The notes under the pieces: generated by a model
The model's input: only the letters and a program-made list of their open reading frames with translations
Database searches by the model: none
What the model was told of the DNA's origin: nothing
Translations under genes and position numbers: made by a program
Part shown: positions 40,165-51,764 of the stretch, piece after piece
Layout of the letters: every line of letters begins with the position of its first letter
How positions within the stretch are numbered: position 1 is the stretch's first letter
Origin: Galeruca laticollis
Taxonomy: Eukaryota > Arthropoda > Insecta > Coleoptera > Chrysomelidae
NCBI GenBank assembly: GCA_963921935.1
Contig: OY998176.1
Coordinates: forward strand, 179,238,445-179,302,444
DNA: 64,000 bases
Direction: 5' to 3'

Positions 40165-41027
40165 TGGTTTCGTTCCAACAATTCTGTTATCGTACGTAAC
40201 CAGATTTCACACGTCACTACTGATAACGACCTCGCCCATTCATTTTTTTCAGGTCAACTTTGGGGTCAAAAGAGGTCATTGTGGAGTGAACGTGCTTATA
40301 TATACTACTATGTGTCAATTGTTCTATCTTGTTCTAGTTTTACATATTTTTCTTTTTTTTGTTACTGTAACATTTTTTTATATTTCCATATTGTATTAAT
40401 GTGAATTTGGCTTGACCGTGATTGAATGAAATTAAAATTAACGGTTATTTTATTTTTTTCCTGATTTATGGAATTTGAATAAGAATATAATTTATAAATA
40501 AACGATTCTTAAAATTTATGAAAAAGTTTTACATAACCCGAACTTAGGTAAATACAGAATACGCAGTAGCTAGTATAAATAATAAAGTAGGTATACTTTT
40601 TCTCTCACCGTTTCATATTTTCGTATCTTATAAATGATTTCTGCTTTATTGTTTAAACCGGTCCTGTACGAATCACGTGACTCAGGCCGGCCAACATAAA
40701 ATTAGCACAACATGGCGACCACCGTAAAGGAGTCAAACCGAATATACTATTAGAAGTCCATAGATCTTAAGTCTGTGGTCAGATCACAGATGGTTTTATT
40801 CAGCACTTCTGGCTTTTGACATATTATAACCGAATAATTGTGTACATTGTAAACAAACTTTCATTTAAGCAAAAAGAGGATGATTATTTGTTTAAAAAAG
40901 AGTTTCTTCGTATATGCTCTTGCGATCTATTTATATTATATCATGAACAGAATTATTTCTGTAACAAATCTTCACATAGATATCTGGTAATTTATCCCAA
41001 AAATCGAACGTTTTGTATACCTATATA
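40165..41027. other. AT-rich region, nothing recognised
   Basis: No gene, RNA or clear repeat was seen between the palindrome end and the next transposon. The 76-codon plus-strand frame at 40816-41046 runs into the transposon's TIR and is unlikely to be coding. Confidence 0.5.
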
Positions 41028-43268
41028 TCGAGGGGTAAGAACCTGAACGACGTAACAGAAATTTGTTAAATGTTCAGGAGAGCCAAAAATATGTCTAAAT
41101 ATTATGTAATTAATGTTTACTACGATGTCTTGTGTTACTATGGAAATTGATTCTAAGTCTGAATACAATTTTATACTCGCCTACTATTGTACTTTTGACA
41201 ATATTTTTTACAAAAATAAAATTATTAAGGTTTTTGGAATAATTTTTTGTTTTTTTGAAAAAATGTAATGATATGTTAATTTGGCTCTTAATGAATAGTT
41301 ACAATGTACAAGAAATAAGCATAACGTAAGTACATATTGTAATAAATAACCTTTTTTTTCAAGAAAATATTTATGATAAAGAAATGGTATAAATAAGACA
41401 ATGCAAGTTGGTTTTCAAGATTGAAAAATGTGTTTTTTTTCAATTACAGATATATGGGGGCATCTTAAAAGATTTCACATGAACAAGGTATGTACATGCA
41501 GGAGCCTTATGTATACGACTCTGAAAATTTTGAACAAGCTGCCCAATATATATTGTTAATTTAGAAAATTAATTTTCACACATACGATAATTCCGTAAGA
41601 CTATAAAAATAAATATTGTAATATAATGGTACATAACAGTGATAAAACAACAACAACAAAAAATATAATTATTGAAACCTTACAGGTAAAACAAAAACTT
41701 TGCCATTCTTTAACTTAAAACAAATTGAATGAAATACATCATTTATAATAATACTGCCTATAAAAACTGCAATATTCAGACACCTAATGTTAATAGTTAT
41801 TAATTAATCTTCATACGAATCATTTATGATGGACGCATTGCCTGCTTTCTGCGATTGGTAAAAGGTATGATATTGGGGGCGGATGATTTCCATTTCACAA
41901 AGAGATTGTAAGTCGTTATACTTCTCCAGAGAAATTGTCTGTGACCCACGGTAAGCTTTGAGAATGATTATTTCATTGATAGAATCTCTCCCACCTCTTC
42001 TGATAACTTGAATGGATTTAAAGGTCTCCTCGTCAAGATCGTATTTAAAATATATTAATCCTGGCGTGTCTTTTCTGAATTGAATATGTCTCATTTGGCC
42101 AGTTTACCTTATTACCTTCAGTCTATAACTTTATTTTTCATTAATATGTTTCTGAGAGCCGCTTCAAAAAATCATCCATGTCCATTTCTATACCATTGAA
42201 AGGTTGCTTTCTGCTAGCTGATTTCAAAATAGCATAGAATGATGCCGGGTGAAAAATTTCAACATTTTTTTGCATGTTCTATTACAGGGTGAACATTTTC
42301 CACCTCCATTTGACTGTGTCTTGGTTCAACATATTTTAGGTTGATCACAGGAATATTGAATTTTTCCACACAATACAGAAATAGTGCAGCTAAATTCACA
42401 TTTCTATTTTGTCCGCCACAGGTGTCGAACATAATGGTAATTTCTTTACCATGGTTATGATAAATTATGTATTGGTATATGGCTGATCCCATCTCTATTG
42501 AGCCTTTTTAGCTATACCCTCATGCCAGCAATAACAATAAACGTGGTAATTATATTACTAGATCATACGAATAAGTTTTGAATTGTTAAAACTCAAAATT
42601 AACAAATTTTGTTGTAAAATATTAATTTCTTCCCAACTTTCAATGAATTTTCTAAAAAGTATTAGTAATATTGCTTTTCTACTTCAATTTTTATTAATTT
42701 ATGCAAAATTATTATAGGTAGGCTGTTGCAGCAGTATTGCCGCCTAATGTCATTTTCAAAATTTTCTTCGCCCTGTCCATGCTAATGATATAGGTAATTA
42801 ATCTGAATGATTGCGGCTAATAATAACAACTGTTTCACTAACTCGCACAGCCTTGTTTACTGCGGCACGTGGATACAAACATTAATATGCAATCCAGCAT
42901 TACAATGAGCAAACAGTACGAATTGGTGGAGAAAACAGAAAAACATAAATAAAGTATCACTGTAGTCTCGTATATTAGTACCTTGTAAAACGAAAATAAA
43001 ATTAGGAGACGTAACACCTTGTTACGTTAGATGAGATCTTACTTTATTACATTTTTAAAAATGTATTTAACGTAAAAACCGATTCGTTATCTTGGCTCTC
43101 AAGAAATGCAATAGAATAATTTTACGTCAAACATGAATAAGCAGGTGGCACCAGCCTACTGTTACGTTGTTCTGCTACAAAGTTTTTGATGTAATTTGAA
43201 GTAACTTAGTGCTAATAACACATTATGGCATTTTTTTCTGTTACGTCGTTCTGGCTCTTACCCCTCGA
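41028..43268 (-). mobile_element. DNA transposon with 35-bp TIRs and decayed transposase
   Basis: The left end TCGAGGGGTAAGAACCTGAA, continuing CGACGTAACAGAAA, matches the reverse complement of the right end TCGAGGGGTAAGAGCCAGAA, CGACGTAACAGAAA, with two mismatches. Both flanks allow a TA duplication (TATA left, TATT right). The 2241-bp element carries one minus-strand transposase relic. Non-coding stretches on both sides of the relic are AT-rich, and a weaker GTTACGTTGTTCTG copy of the end motif lies near 43171. Confidence 0.85.
41804..42530 (-). pseudogene. DDE-like transposase with DTCGGQNRN signature, frame-broken
   Basis: Read right to left: WHEGIAKK (near 42527), a frame change, then GSAIYQYIIYHNHGKEITIM, FDTCGGQNRN, LALFLY-type hydrophobic stretch, and LKYVEPRHSQMEVENVHPV-IE. 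After another break come FHPASFYAILKSASRK and MDMDDFL, stops, then FRKDTPGLIYFKYDLDEETF and the tail LQSLCEMEIIRPQYHTFY. The W-H-E-G...D-T-C-G-G-Q-N-R-N...G/R-H-S-x-M order recurs in insect proteins annotated only as uncharacterised; the D, the H and the E are candidate metal ligands. I do not know an official superfamily name. Only the 3' half is recognisable; the N-terminal region is not found. Confidence 0.7.
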
Positions 43269-45073
43269 TATTGATCCTATACAATATAATAATAAACAAT
43301 TGACAAATCATTGGTAAATAAACGTTAGCGTACTTTATTCATTAATATTTTTAATATATAAATCATTCTAATTTACCTCTAATATAATAATTTGCTAGCT
43401 GGAACAACGCTAGACCATTTTATTTATAATTTGTGTCAAGGTTAAAGTCAAATGTCAAATAAAAATATAACTAAATACAATAATCAACGGTACACTAAAA
43501 ATTACTATAACAGTGTTCAAAGAGCTTCATTGTGACACTGTAAACAATGTTATAATGAAGTCTCTTTTATACGCGAATTATAAAAAAATTATTAATCACA
43601 ATTACATATTTCTACTAAAATTACATTACATTATATTTAAGAAAATTAATCCAATATCACATCAAATTGCACATTGTTATTTTAAAATTATTGACAACAA
43701 AACCAACAAACATTTTAATAAAAGGAAGTTAAAAACTAGATTCTCCATATCCATGAAGACAGGAACAAGTCTGAAACAAAAAGTAAATTAAAAGTAGTAC
43801 GTTTTAAGTAACAAAATAGTAATTTATGCAACAAGTGCATAACGTGGTACTTTTTTTCACGAATGTAAAAAGTTGACTGCAAGAGCCGTCAGGCGAGTGC
43901 GGCTATTCCATGAGTGAAAAACAGACACTTTATGCACATGTTGCATACATTATTTTTTCTACAGCCGTATACAAAACAATAAAATTCAAATAGAAATTTG
44001 GGATATTTTAATCAAGCTCCTTCGGTAAATTACAATTATACGTATTCCAAGTTTCATGAAAGTCCATCCTCGATGCCCAGCCAAGATTCATTGTGTTAGC
44101 TTATGGGAAGCGTGAAATAAAGTTATGGCACTTTTTTTAACGGGTTTTTACTTTTTTTCACTCTAACCATAAACAACCACTTTAAGCGCTGCAAACCGAT
44201 GAAATACAAGGTACTTTAAAGATAGGGCGTAGAAAAAATATTTTTGTTTGTTAGTCCTCTTACCATCATTATATTTTTCAATTAATAAGGGAACACAAAC
44301 TTTTATGAGTTGAGAAAATACGTATGATTTATGTTCTAGACAAATGCATAAATCAAAATTTGTATGACCTTTTGCAAAGTGTTATTTTTTTCAGTAATAT
44401 TTTCTACATGAACGAAAAGTGGTGAAATATGATAACAAAGTCATGCAGTATGGAAAGGAATTTTACAACTTCTCTGTACACAAATCATTAGTTTTGACAC
44501 TTCACTTTGACAAACACAAGCCGTATTCACACAAACCAATGTAAGATTGATTTTGTATATTTTCATTTTTAATGACTAATTTGTAACAAAAGAAAAATAG
44601 ATTATGTGTGTTTATATGTCAATGGTTAAAACTATAGATAACCTTGGTTAAAACTACAAATAACCCAAGCAAATCAAATATTTGTTCATCCCCTCCACTT
44701 TATTTCCGACTCAAGTTCAACTGATTCCCCTTTACAACACATTCAGTATCAGTGAAGGGGGAGGAAAAATCTCAGCTCACTTAAAGTGAGTAAAACAAAA
44801 AGAACGCTCACATTACTGATGTGAGCTGATATTAACTGAGATCTCAGTCAAAAAGAACGCACCTAATAATTGAAATTGATCTATATATAGATAAGTGGTG
44901 CAGTATTATGAAAATAGTTTGTCTACACATTCTCACAATCTTGTGGTTGATGAGCAAAATAAATTAATATTCAACGAGATTGTTTGTATTAAGCTATTGC
45001 ATTAGCTTCTATCGCGGGCCTTGAGCGTGGAGCCCGAATCCAGAAATTCCGTAACGAAAATAACCTGACACGA
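43269..45073. other. AT-rich region with one foldback; no recognised gene
   Basis: Apart from the hairpin at 43828-43944 I see no supported gene. The frame at 43513-43791 is lysine/isoleucine-rich and unassigned. Near 44760-44870 a short GCTCACxTTAAAGTGAG-type dyad and repeated AAAAGAACGC occur. Confidence 0.5.
43828..43944. repeat. Imperfect ~117-bp hairpin (foldback)
   Basis: Left arm GCAACAAGTGCATAA...TTTTTTTCAC pairs with right arm GTGAAAAACAGACACTTTAT and GCACATGTTGC. The loop contains GCCGTCAGGCGAGTGCGGC, a GC-rich dyad. The architecture (outer arm, CAC/GTG with T/A run, GC-rich CGCC loop) resembles the hairpin at 2072-2169. Confidence 0.7.
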
Positions 45074-46245
45074 TACGAGGACTGTCCAGTAAATTTTAAT
45101 ACCCATATGCTTATACGAGGACTATCCAATATATTTTGATTTTTTTATGATGATACGAGGACTGTCCAATAAACTTTAATTTTTTTATACTTATATGAGA
45201 ACTGCCTAATAAATGTTGATACTTTTATGACTATACAAGGACTGTCCAATAAATTCTGATTATTTTATGATGATACGAGGACTGTCCAATACATTTTGAT
45301 TGTTTTATACTTATACGAGGACTGTCCAATAACTTTTAATTCTTTTATACATATACGAGGACTGCCCAATAAATGTTGATACTTTTATGACTATACGAAG
45401 AATGTCCAATAAATCTTGATTATTTTATGATGATACGAGGACAGTCCAATAAGTTTTAATACCTATATACTTGTACGAGGACTGTCCAATAATGTTTGAT
45501 TATTTTATGATGATACGAGGACTGTCGATACATTTTAATTCTTTTATACTTATACGAGGAATGCCCAATAAATTTTGATACTTTTATGACTATACGAGGA
45601 CTGTCCAATAAGTTTTGATTATTTTATGCTTAGACGAGGACTGTCAATAAATTTTAATTCTTTTATACTTATACGAGGACTGCCTAATAAATTTTGATAC
45701 TTTTATGACTATACGAGGACTGTCCAATAAGTTTTGATTATTTTATGCTTATACGAGGATTGTCGAATACGTTTTGATTGTTTTATACTTATACGAGGAC
45801 CGCACAATAAATTTTGATACTTTTATGATCATACGAGTGCTGTCCAATAAGTTTTGATTATTTTATGCTGATATGAGGACTGCCCAATAAATTCTAATAT
45901 TGATATGATTAAACGAGGACTGTCCAATACATTTTGATTATTTTATACTTATACGAGGAGAGTCCAATAAATTTCGATTATTTCATACTTATACGAGGAC
46001 TGCCCAATAAATGTTGATACTTTTATGATTATACGAGGACTGTCCAATAAGTTTTGATTATTTTATGCTGATACGAGGACTGTCCATTAAATTTTGATTT
46101 TTTATACTTATACAAGGACTGCCCAATAAGCTTTGATTATTTTATGCTGATACCAGGACTGTCCAATGAATTTTGATACTTGTATGATTATACGAGGACT
46201 GTCCAATAAGTTTTGATTATTTTATGCTGATAAGAGGACTGTGAA
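45074..46245. repeat. 40-bp tandem repeat, ~29 copies
   Basis: The unit is TACGAGGACTGTCCAATAAA followed by TTTTGATTATTTTATGMTKA, exactly 40 bp from 45074 to about 46245 with scattered substitutions and a few indels (for example near 45530 and 45650). The first half (TACGAGGACTGTCCAATA) is far better conserved than the second. It is not a CRISPR: no constant repeat/variable spacer structure. Confidence 0.95.
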
Positions 46246-46640
46246 AGTGAAACTTCTAATGCAAAAAAAATGCGAAAAAGAAATTGTGAACGTCAAAGTG
46301 TAAAACTCTATGCAATAGCTTTCCCGCGGCAGTCTCCGAGTGCCACACGTCTTTTTTTTCCACACCCACATGTATATTATCCATTTTCTGCACAATTACA
46401 GAATGGAAATGTAGGCCATTTCGGTTAACTGAACGGAGAACGGATATGATTTCATTTACATCCTAGAATGTGTATGAAATCCACCAATCAGCATAGGCCA
46501 CTCCAGAATGCTGTCAAATTAAAGCCAATATGGCGGCTTGAGAACAAATAGTGGTACAAAGTTAAATTGTTTCTGGTTTCTGTAAACAAAAGTGATAATT
46601 GGAAATGTTTAGTGGTTGTATGGCTCTTGCTTATATAAAA
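46246..46640. other. Short region before the THAP relic
   Basis: No supported feature; a stretch near 46320-46380 is GC-richer. It may include the promoter of the former THAP gene. Confidence 0.4.
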
Positions 46641-47270
46641 ATGCCTTCGTTTTGTTGTATAGTTCAGTGTGGAACGTGTGGAAGCAGAAGTAACCAAGAT
46701 AAAATGTAAACTTTTATCGAATTCTAGTAGTGTTCTAGTTTAAACAGAACTAATCTTAAGGAATTATCTGCCTTCTGATGCCAAGAATGGCTTGAAAGCA
46801 ATCAAACGGGAAGAATTCTCGGATGCATAAATCAAAAATGCAAGAGTGTGCTCGAAGCATTTTATCTCAAGTGAATTAATTCATTAGGGTAAGGGTATTA
46901 TAATTGATGTGTTTATTTTTAGGAAAACCTCTGGAGTTGCATGATAAATTGATTTCAGGCTGAACCCCTTCTGTGAATATGGCATGGGTTATAGAGACAC
47001 TGGAATAAGTACTACAACTTCCGAAAGAAAAATATTTGAGAGTGCTATAAAATGGTCAAAAGTAGTTAAAATACTTTGTGATGTTGAATTGCGTTTTGTA
47101 AAGATAGTTGAACAAGAGGTAATTTATCTTTTTCCTATGCCTCCTACACAGTGGCCGAACTACTGGTCTGTAATGTGTGCGAAGCACTCTGCTCAGGGAG
47201 CAGAGCCACAAAAGCAAAAGGAATATTCTCATAGAAAAAAATTCCAATACTTCAGAAGCGAGTAAGAAAA
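46641..47270 (+). pseudogene. THAP-domain protein relic
   Basis: Starts ATG CCT TCG with MPSFCCIVQCGTCGSRSNQD, the first two cysteines of a C2CH THAP finger. After a stop and frame changes come RECQEWL-type and AIKREEFSDA, then NARVCSKHFIS, the conserved C-x2-H end of the domain. An intron-like GTAAGG...TTTTTAG follows and a frame beginning GKPLELHDK. An 83-codon open frame (46984-47265) continues with no recognised motif. THAP fingers are the DNA-binding N-terminus of P-element-type transposases and derived host proteins. Several frame breaks make this a pseudogene. Confidence 0.65.
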
Positions 47271-48458
47271 AATATTTTACTAGTTAATTTGTAAATATTT
47301 GATAGGTTTTCTAATTTTGTTGTTGAAGTATTTCCAATATTTTGTTATTTTTATTTTATCATATTCATTTAGAAAATATATTTTTGGTTTTGTTTCAGCT
47401 TTGTTAACTGTACGTATATAAATTATTATTCTTATCACACATTCTTTTTGATTTGTACTTGCATATATTTTTCTATGATCTGGAAAATAAATGCTTATCA
47501 TTATAACAATTGCTTTTTTTGTGCACCCAAAATTCATAAATTAATATGGTTATCAATATATCGTCTCATAATGGGGGCCCAGCAAAATTTTCGCACACAT
47601 GTCTACATTGTTCCGCCACTGCTCCTACCTGCCTTTTGTTTCTTAGGGCCAATTTCATAATCAAATTTGAAATTATGTTTCGTTTCACTGATGTAAGTTT
47701 GTGTAGGGTGATACACATGTCTCATGTACACATATATTTCTATGCCATTTTAACCAACACGAGCTTTAAATTTGATTATAAAATTGTATGATACTTTTCT
47801 TAATATTTGCATTTAGTTGTAAGGGGCTGCATTCTGCAAATTTTTGAAGGTCCTTTAAAATTAATTAAAACCTGATCATTTGATTGGCTGTTATAGTATG
47901 AAAAGAAATTTAAAGGCATTTAGATTCAAAAAACCTTAAATGTGTTAACAGAAAAATGTTAGTTTTTGTTTAATATCTACGAATTTTATTGTTTCAAGTT
48001 TATTAGAATGCATTGTAGCTTACAAAATAATATAGCTACCTTGTTTTGTGTTTCTACTCTGTTCACAACAAACATAAAAAGTATTCCTTATGTTATTTGC
48101 AGGTTTCCCTTTAATGAAAATGGATAAACTCCATTAATTTTGGATATTTTAGTTGTGGATCTTCATCCCGCAATATTTTATAATAGTTAAACATTGTGTT
48201 TCCAGCCATGGATAGTATTATTAGGGCACATATCATATTGGAGAAAATCACGTGTCACTAGATGGCGCTGAATTTTTCATTATGGCTGCTATAGCGGTGA
48301 ACAACAAAACAGTCTGTAAAGGTGTTTGATGCTGTTTAGTTTTTTATGTGTTTTTCGAGACGTTTTTAGTGGGTCTGGCAGGCTTTTCTTTATTTTTGTA
48401 ATTTCCGTTATTTCCTAAACGTGTTTGTGTGGTATTATTTAAGAAAATAGGTCTAAAA
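47271..48458. other. AT-rich region, nothing recognised
   Basis: Short frames at 47280-47537 and 47448-47791 are unassigned. Around 48260-48300 ACTAGATGGCGCTG and ATGGCTGCTATAGC are slightly GC-richer and may be the 5' region of the next pseudogene. Confidence 0.4.
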
Positions 48459-49005
48459 ATGACGAAAATTGAAGTAACCCTTTTTAACCTCATGGAATAT
48501 ATTGGAGTCGGAAGCAGACCACTAAAAGAAGGTGAAGCGGTTATTAAAGCGGGACATATATATTATGTGGCCTAGAAGGCAAACATTCAAAAAACATTAA
48601 AAGTTTGTGTCTGCAGACGTCTGGTCTAGCTTCTCAGCCTCATGCGATAACAATTAATCTGAATGATGATGTTAAAGATTGGAAATGCATTTAATCATGT
48701 AAGGCTGGAATGTCCGGCTTCTGTAAACATATTATTGCAACTTTAATTTACATTAACAGGTCAGTACAATTTTACGTAATGGCAAATAGCCTTTTAATAC
48801 TATTTGTATTTTTTTTAGAATTGAGAATTTGGAAGTAATAAGCTGCACAGATTTGGCTCAGAAGTGGGGAAAAGAGAAAAAAGGTGTGGAGGAAACTTAT
48901 CAGGCTCAACCTTTTAAAAGATTTTGCTACCCAAAGTTAAAAGGAGAAAAAAGTGTTTGATACTTCGCTGGCAGTAGATGCAAACAATTTTGCTCTTCTT
49001 ACAAC
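48459..49005 (+). pseudogene. SWIM zinc-finger (YqaJ-associated type) protein relic
   Basis: ATG at 48459 begins MTKIEVTLFNLMEYIGVGSR. After a frame change come SLCLQTSGLASQPHAITINL, WKCI, and SCKAGMSGFCKHIIATLIY, a SWIM finger end (C-x-A-G-x-x-G-x-C-K-H-I-x-A). A GTCAGT...TTTTAG intron-like gap of about 60 nt is followed by RIENLEVISCTDLAQKWGKE. This block precedes YqaJ-type exonuclease domains in many insect proteins of probable mobile origin; no YqaJ motif is visible here. The first cysteine pair is damaged and stops occur. Confidence 0.65.
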
Positions 49006-49500
49006 AGGTATTTTTAATAAAAACATTATTTATCTAACTTTCATCATAGTAAAAAATCTTGTTACGGGTTCATTATATTTTTTTGACTGAATAGGGATTT
49101 AATTAAATAATACTTACAATTTATTATAAATTCTAATAAAGATCAGCTAAATATCTATTGAAATAACCTGTAGTCATTGTTTAATGTCGATTGACCTTGA
49201 ACTAAAATTCTTCTTGAATACAAAATATAAATCTTACTCTTACCAGCAACCTGTCCATTACATTAGTTCCAGTAGCGTCTAACACTGTCACAAATTATAC
49301 CAACGTACAGCCTGCTGTAAAGATAGAGTCGCACCACCTGGAGTAGGAAGTAAGAGATTTCCATTCTTTTCTTAGTTCTGCATATTGTGGCTGGGTCCTG
49401 CTCCCGTACAAGAAATATTGTCTGGTCAATTAGTTGTTAGAGTTATAAATTATTTAGCCCATTAGTTTTGCTTTCAAGATGAATATTATTTAGAAGCACC
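49006..49500. other. AT-rich gap
   Basis: No coding or repeat feature supported. Confidence 0.4.
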
Positions 49501-49503
49501 TTT

Positions 49504-49556
<53 letters not shown>
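49501..49556. repeat. (TA)n microsatellite
   Basis: TA-rich run, broken by a few A insertions, directly outside the left LTR; a matching run lies outside the right LTR. Confidence 0.9.
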
Positions 49557-49565
<9 letters not shown>

Positions 49566-49614
49566 CCCCGTTTTATAATTTATAATTATTGTTTTATGTA
49601 TAATCAATCAATGT

Positions 49615-49690
49615 TGTTCGGCTAGCTCAGGGTAAATATATCAAGTAGAGCATGAGTACTCCTTAATCTCTTGAGTTCAGGTCTAAAGAT
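49615..49690 (+). other. tRNA-Lys-like segment in the 3' LTR
   Basis: CGGCTAGCTCAG, then GTAGAGCATGAG, CTTAATCTC and GAGTTCAGGTC follow the order of tRNA-Lys(CUU): D arm/A box, anticodon stem with CUU, degenerate T arm/B box. About 14 extra bases lie in the D loop, and no acceptor stem pairs. It is a tRNA-derived (SINE-like) relic and not a tRNA gene. Confidence 0.65.
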
Positions 49691-49816
49691 TTTTAGGTAA
49701 TTTATTATTTTGTTTTATATATTTTCATAAAGAATTATTTGTTTTTGTCTTTTATTTAAAATAAATTATACCTTGTCTACATTTATGTTGAGACATCTAT
49801 GCTATCAATTATATTC

Positions 49817-50023
49817 TTTGACTGTCTCGACCCTTACTTCGTGGAATATGCTCATATTAGTGTTTTTAAATGAAACTCAAGGTCTCTAGTTAATTCCACA
49901 ATATAATACAAGTTATTGAAAAATCTAAAAAATTGTCAATTTTTTAGAATTTTCAATAACTTGTATTATATTGTGGAATTAACTAGAGACCTTGAGTTTC
50001 ATTTGAAAACACTAATTATATTC
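49817..50023. mobile_element. Hairpin MITE-like insertion in one LTR
   Basis: Present in the left LTR only. Most of it (49856-50015) is a near-perfect palindrome with arms of about 75 bp starting ATTAGTGTTTT and loop TCAATTTTTT. AATTATATTC occurs on both sides (49807-49816 and 50014-50023), while the right LTR has it once, consistent with a target duplication. About 39 bp (49817-49855) are outside the palindrome. No coding capacity. Confidence 0.85.
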
Positions 50024-51764
50024 TTGTTTTTAGTTGTCACTTGAAATTAATGGAATGCATATTTCCTGTTTTTAATAGAGGGTATAGAAACGAAAATGAC
50101 TAACACTGTAATTATATATTGTCAAAACTACGTTGGAAATTGGAAAAGAAATACATGTATTATTATAAACAAATTTAAAATCAAAATAGTGGAACAAACA
50201 ACTAAAATCTAATAACTCAACAAATAGGTACCTTTGCGCAAATTTATATTGTTTGAAATGGCCAAATTATGAAATTTCAAATTGGTTAACACTAACCTTT
50301 CAATAACGATGGTTTCTTGTGGCACCGACAATCACCAATATCCAATAACACCAACTCTCATATTAATGTGTCAACTGAATTCACTCAATCTGGACACCAG
50401 CTTGACAAAACTTCTCCAGGCAAGTCTTGAAATTCTTCACCGTGTCCCGTTCAACGTTCCATTTATTTGCAACACTCTTGTTACACTTTATGATGTTTTA
50501 TTTATCTTCTTCTATTTATAAAACTTGTTCATTAGTTTAGAGATCCTCTCAAATGTTGCTCTCTGCTTTATTTTATTATTCCAATGCCTTTTCAATACAT
50601 CTGTTTCAATTATTTATCTTATGTTCCTCTAATTAACTTTTAAATCTTTTCAAATCACCTCTTCAACTTTGTTTTACTTTTTCTGATACTTTTCTTTGCA
50701 TTATATGAGGACTTGTCTTTTATTTTATTAAATTTTTCAATTTTCACTTACATCTTTCCGCTCTTCATAATATCACACCACTTCCTTCTGCTTCCCCATC
50801 AACAACCCTCTTTTTTTCTTCCGTTGTTATGGACAAAAACGAATCATCTAACTAGATTCTTTTACAACTATTTACATATCTGAGGTTTTTTTATTTAATT
50901 TAATATCTTTTTTAACTATATTAGAATATTTAATGTTCTTTTCATTTCCAAAATAATTTAATCTATTTATTTAAACCGCTACTTCTCTAAAACTATCCTT
51001 ATTTATTAAAAAAACCTCTTATTGTATAAAACTTTTCCATTCTGAATGAAACAAATCTACGGTCTGATTACTCTGAAATACATATGCAATCCTTTTCCAA
51101 TTAAATTAGAATTCTTCCACAATTAGAGTTCATTATAAACGCGGCCTGAAATTTCTATTTACAAAAATTCTTTGTGTTATTTTTCATCATCGTTTTATAC
51201 GCTTGCCAGAATTACATAGTTCTATGACAACGAATTCCTGTCGCTGACATCGAACTCTGTGGCGGCGTCAAGTTGCGGTCGCGTACATTTCATGCTATGA
51301 AAGTAAATTTGACATTCCAATCAGTTGACAGTTATCTGTGTCATAATAATAACAGACGTCTAAAATAATGATTTTGCTACTAATTCTTATTATACATGAT
51401 GTATTATAATAATCTAAATACATTTATTCATTCTTTTAAGGTTCTAGATACTTTTTATGACGTATATGCCAAATTTACAAATTATTATATTGTTTAAAGA
51501 TGATTCTTATGGTCTGATATACAAGTATGAGTTGAATTATTTTAGGAAGCACCGACACAATGGTAAATATTATTTTAGCATCTCAATATTTACATTAAAC
51601 GAACGATATCATAGGTACACATTCAATATATAACTCATTTTAATTTCATTCATATGATGAAAAACAAATAATTCCCTATGTTTTGGCAACTTACAACCAA
51701 ATTCACGCTTGAAAACCTCACACACCAACACCTTCAAACTCCTATAGATGTTGTGATGAGTTCA

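Larger units (their letters stand above)
49557..51764 (-). repeat. 3' LTR of the long-LTR element
   Basis: It matches 58241-60224 closely (TATAATATTCCCCG to GATGAGTTCA), apart from the ~207-bp insertion at 49817-50023 and scattered substitutions. On the coding strand it starts TGAACTCATC, preceded by the purine-rich TTGAGGGGATT. Confidence 0.9.

Noticed and set aside
44757..44870. Hormone-response or heat-shock regulatory cluster
   Set aside because: GAAC/CTCAC repeats are loose and no adjacent gene is present.
45074..46245. CRISPR-like array
   Set aside because: The 40-bp units are contiguous and the variable half drifts gradually; there are no unique spacers, no cas genes, and the DNA is from an insect.
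47647..47790. MITE with TTATAATCAAATTT ends
   Set aside because: Only about 15 bp of AT-rich inverted match; expected by chance in this composition.
49615..49690. Functional tRNA-Lys gene
   Set aside because: D loop carries about 14 extra bases, T arm is degenerate and no acceptor stem forms; both copies sit at the same place in LTRs.
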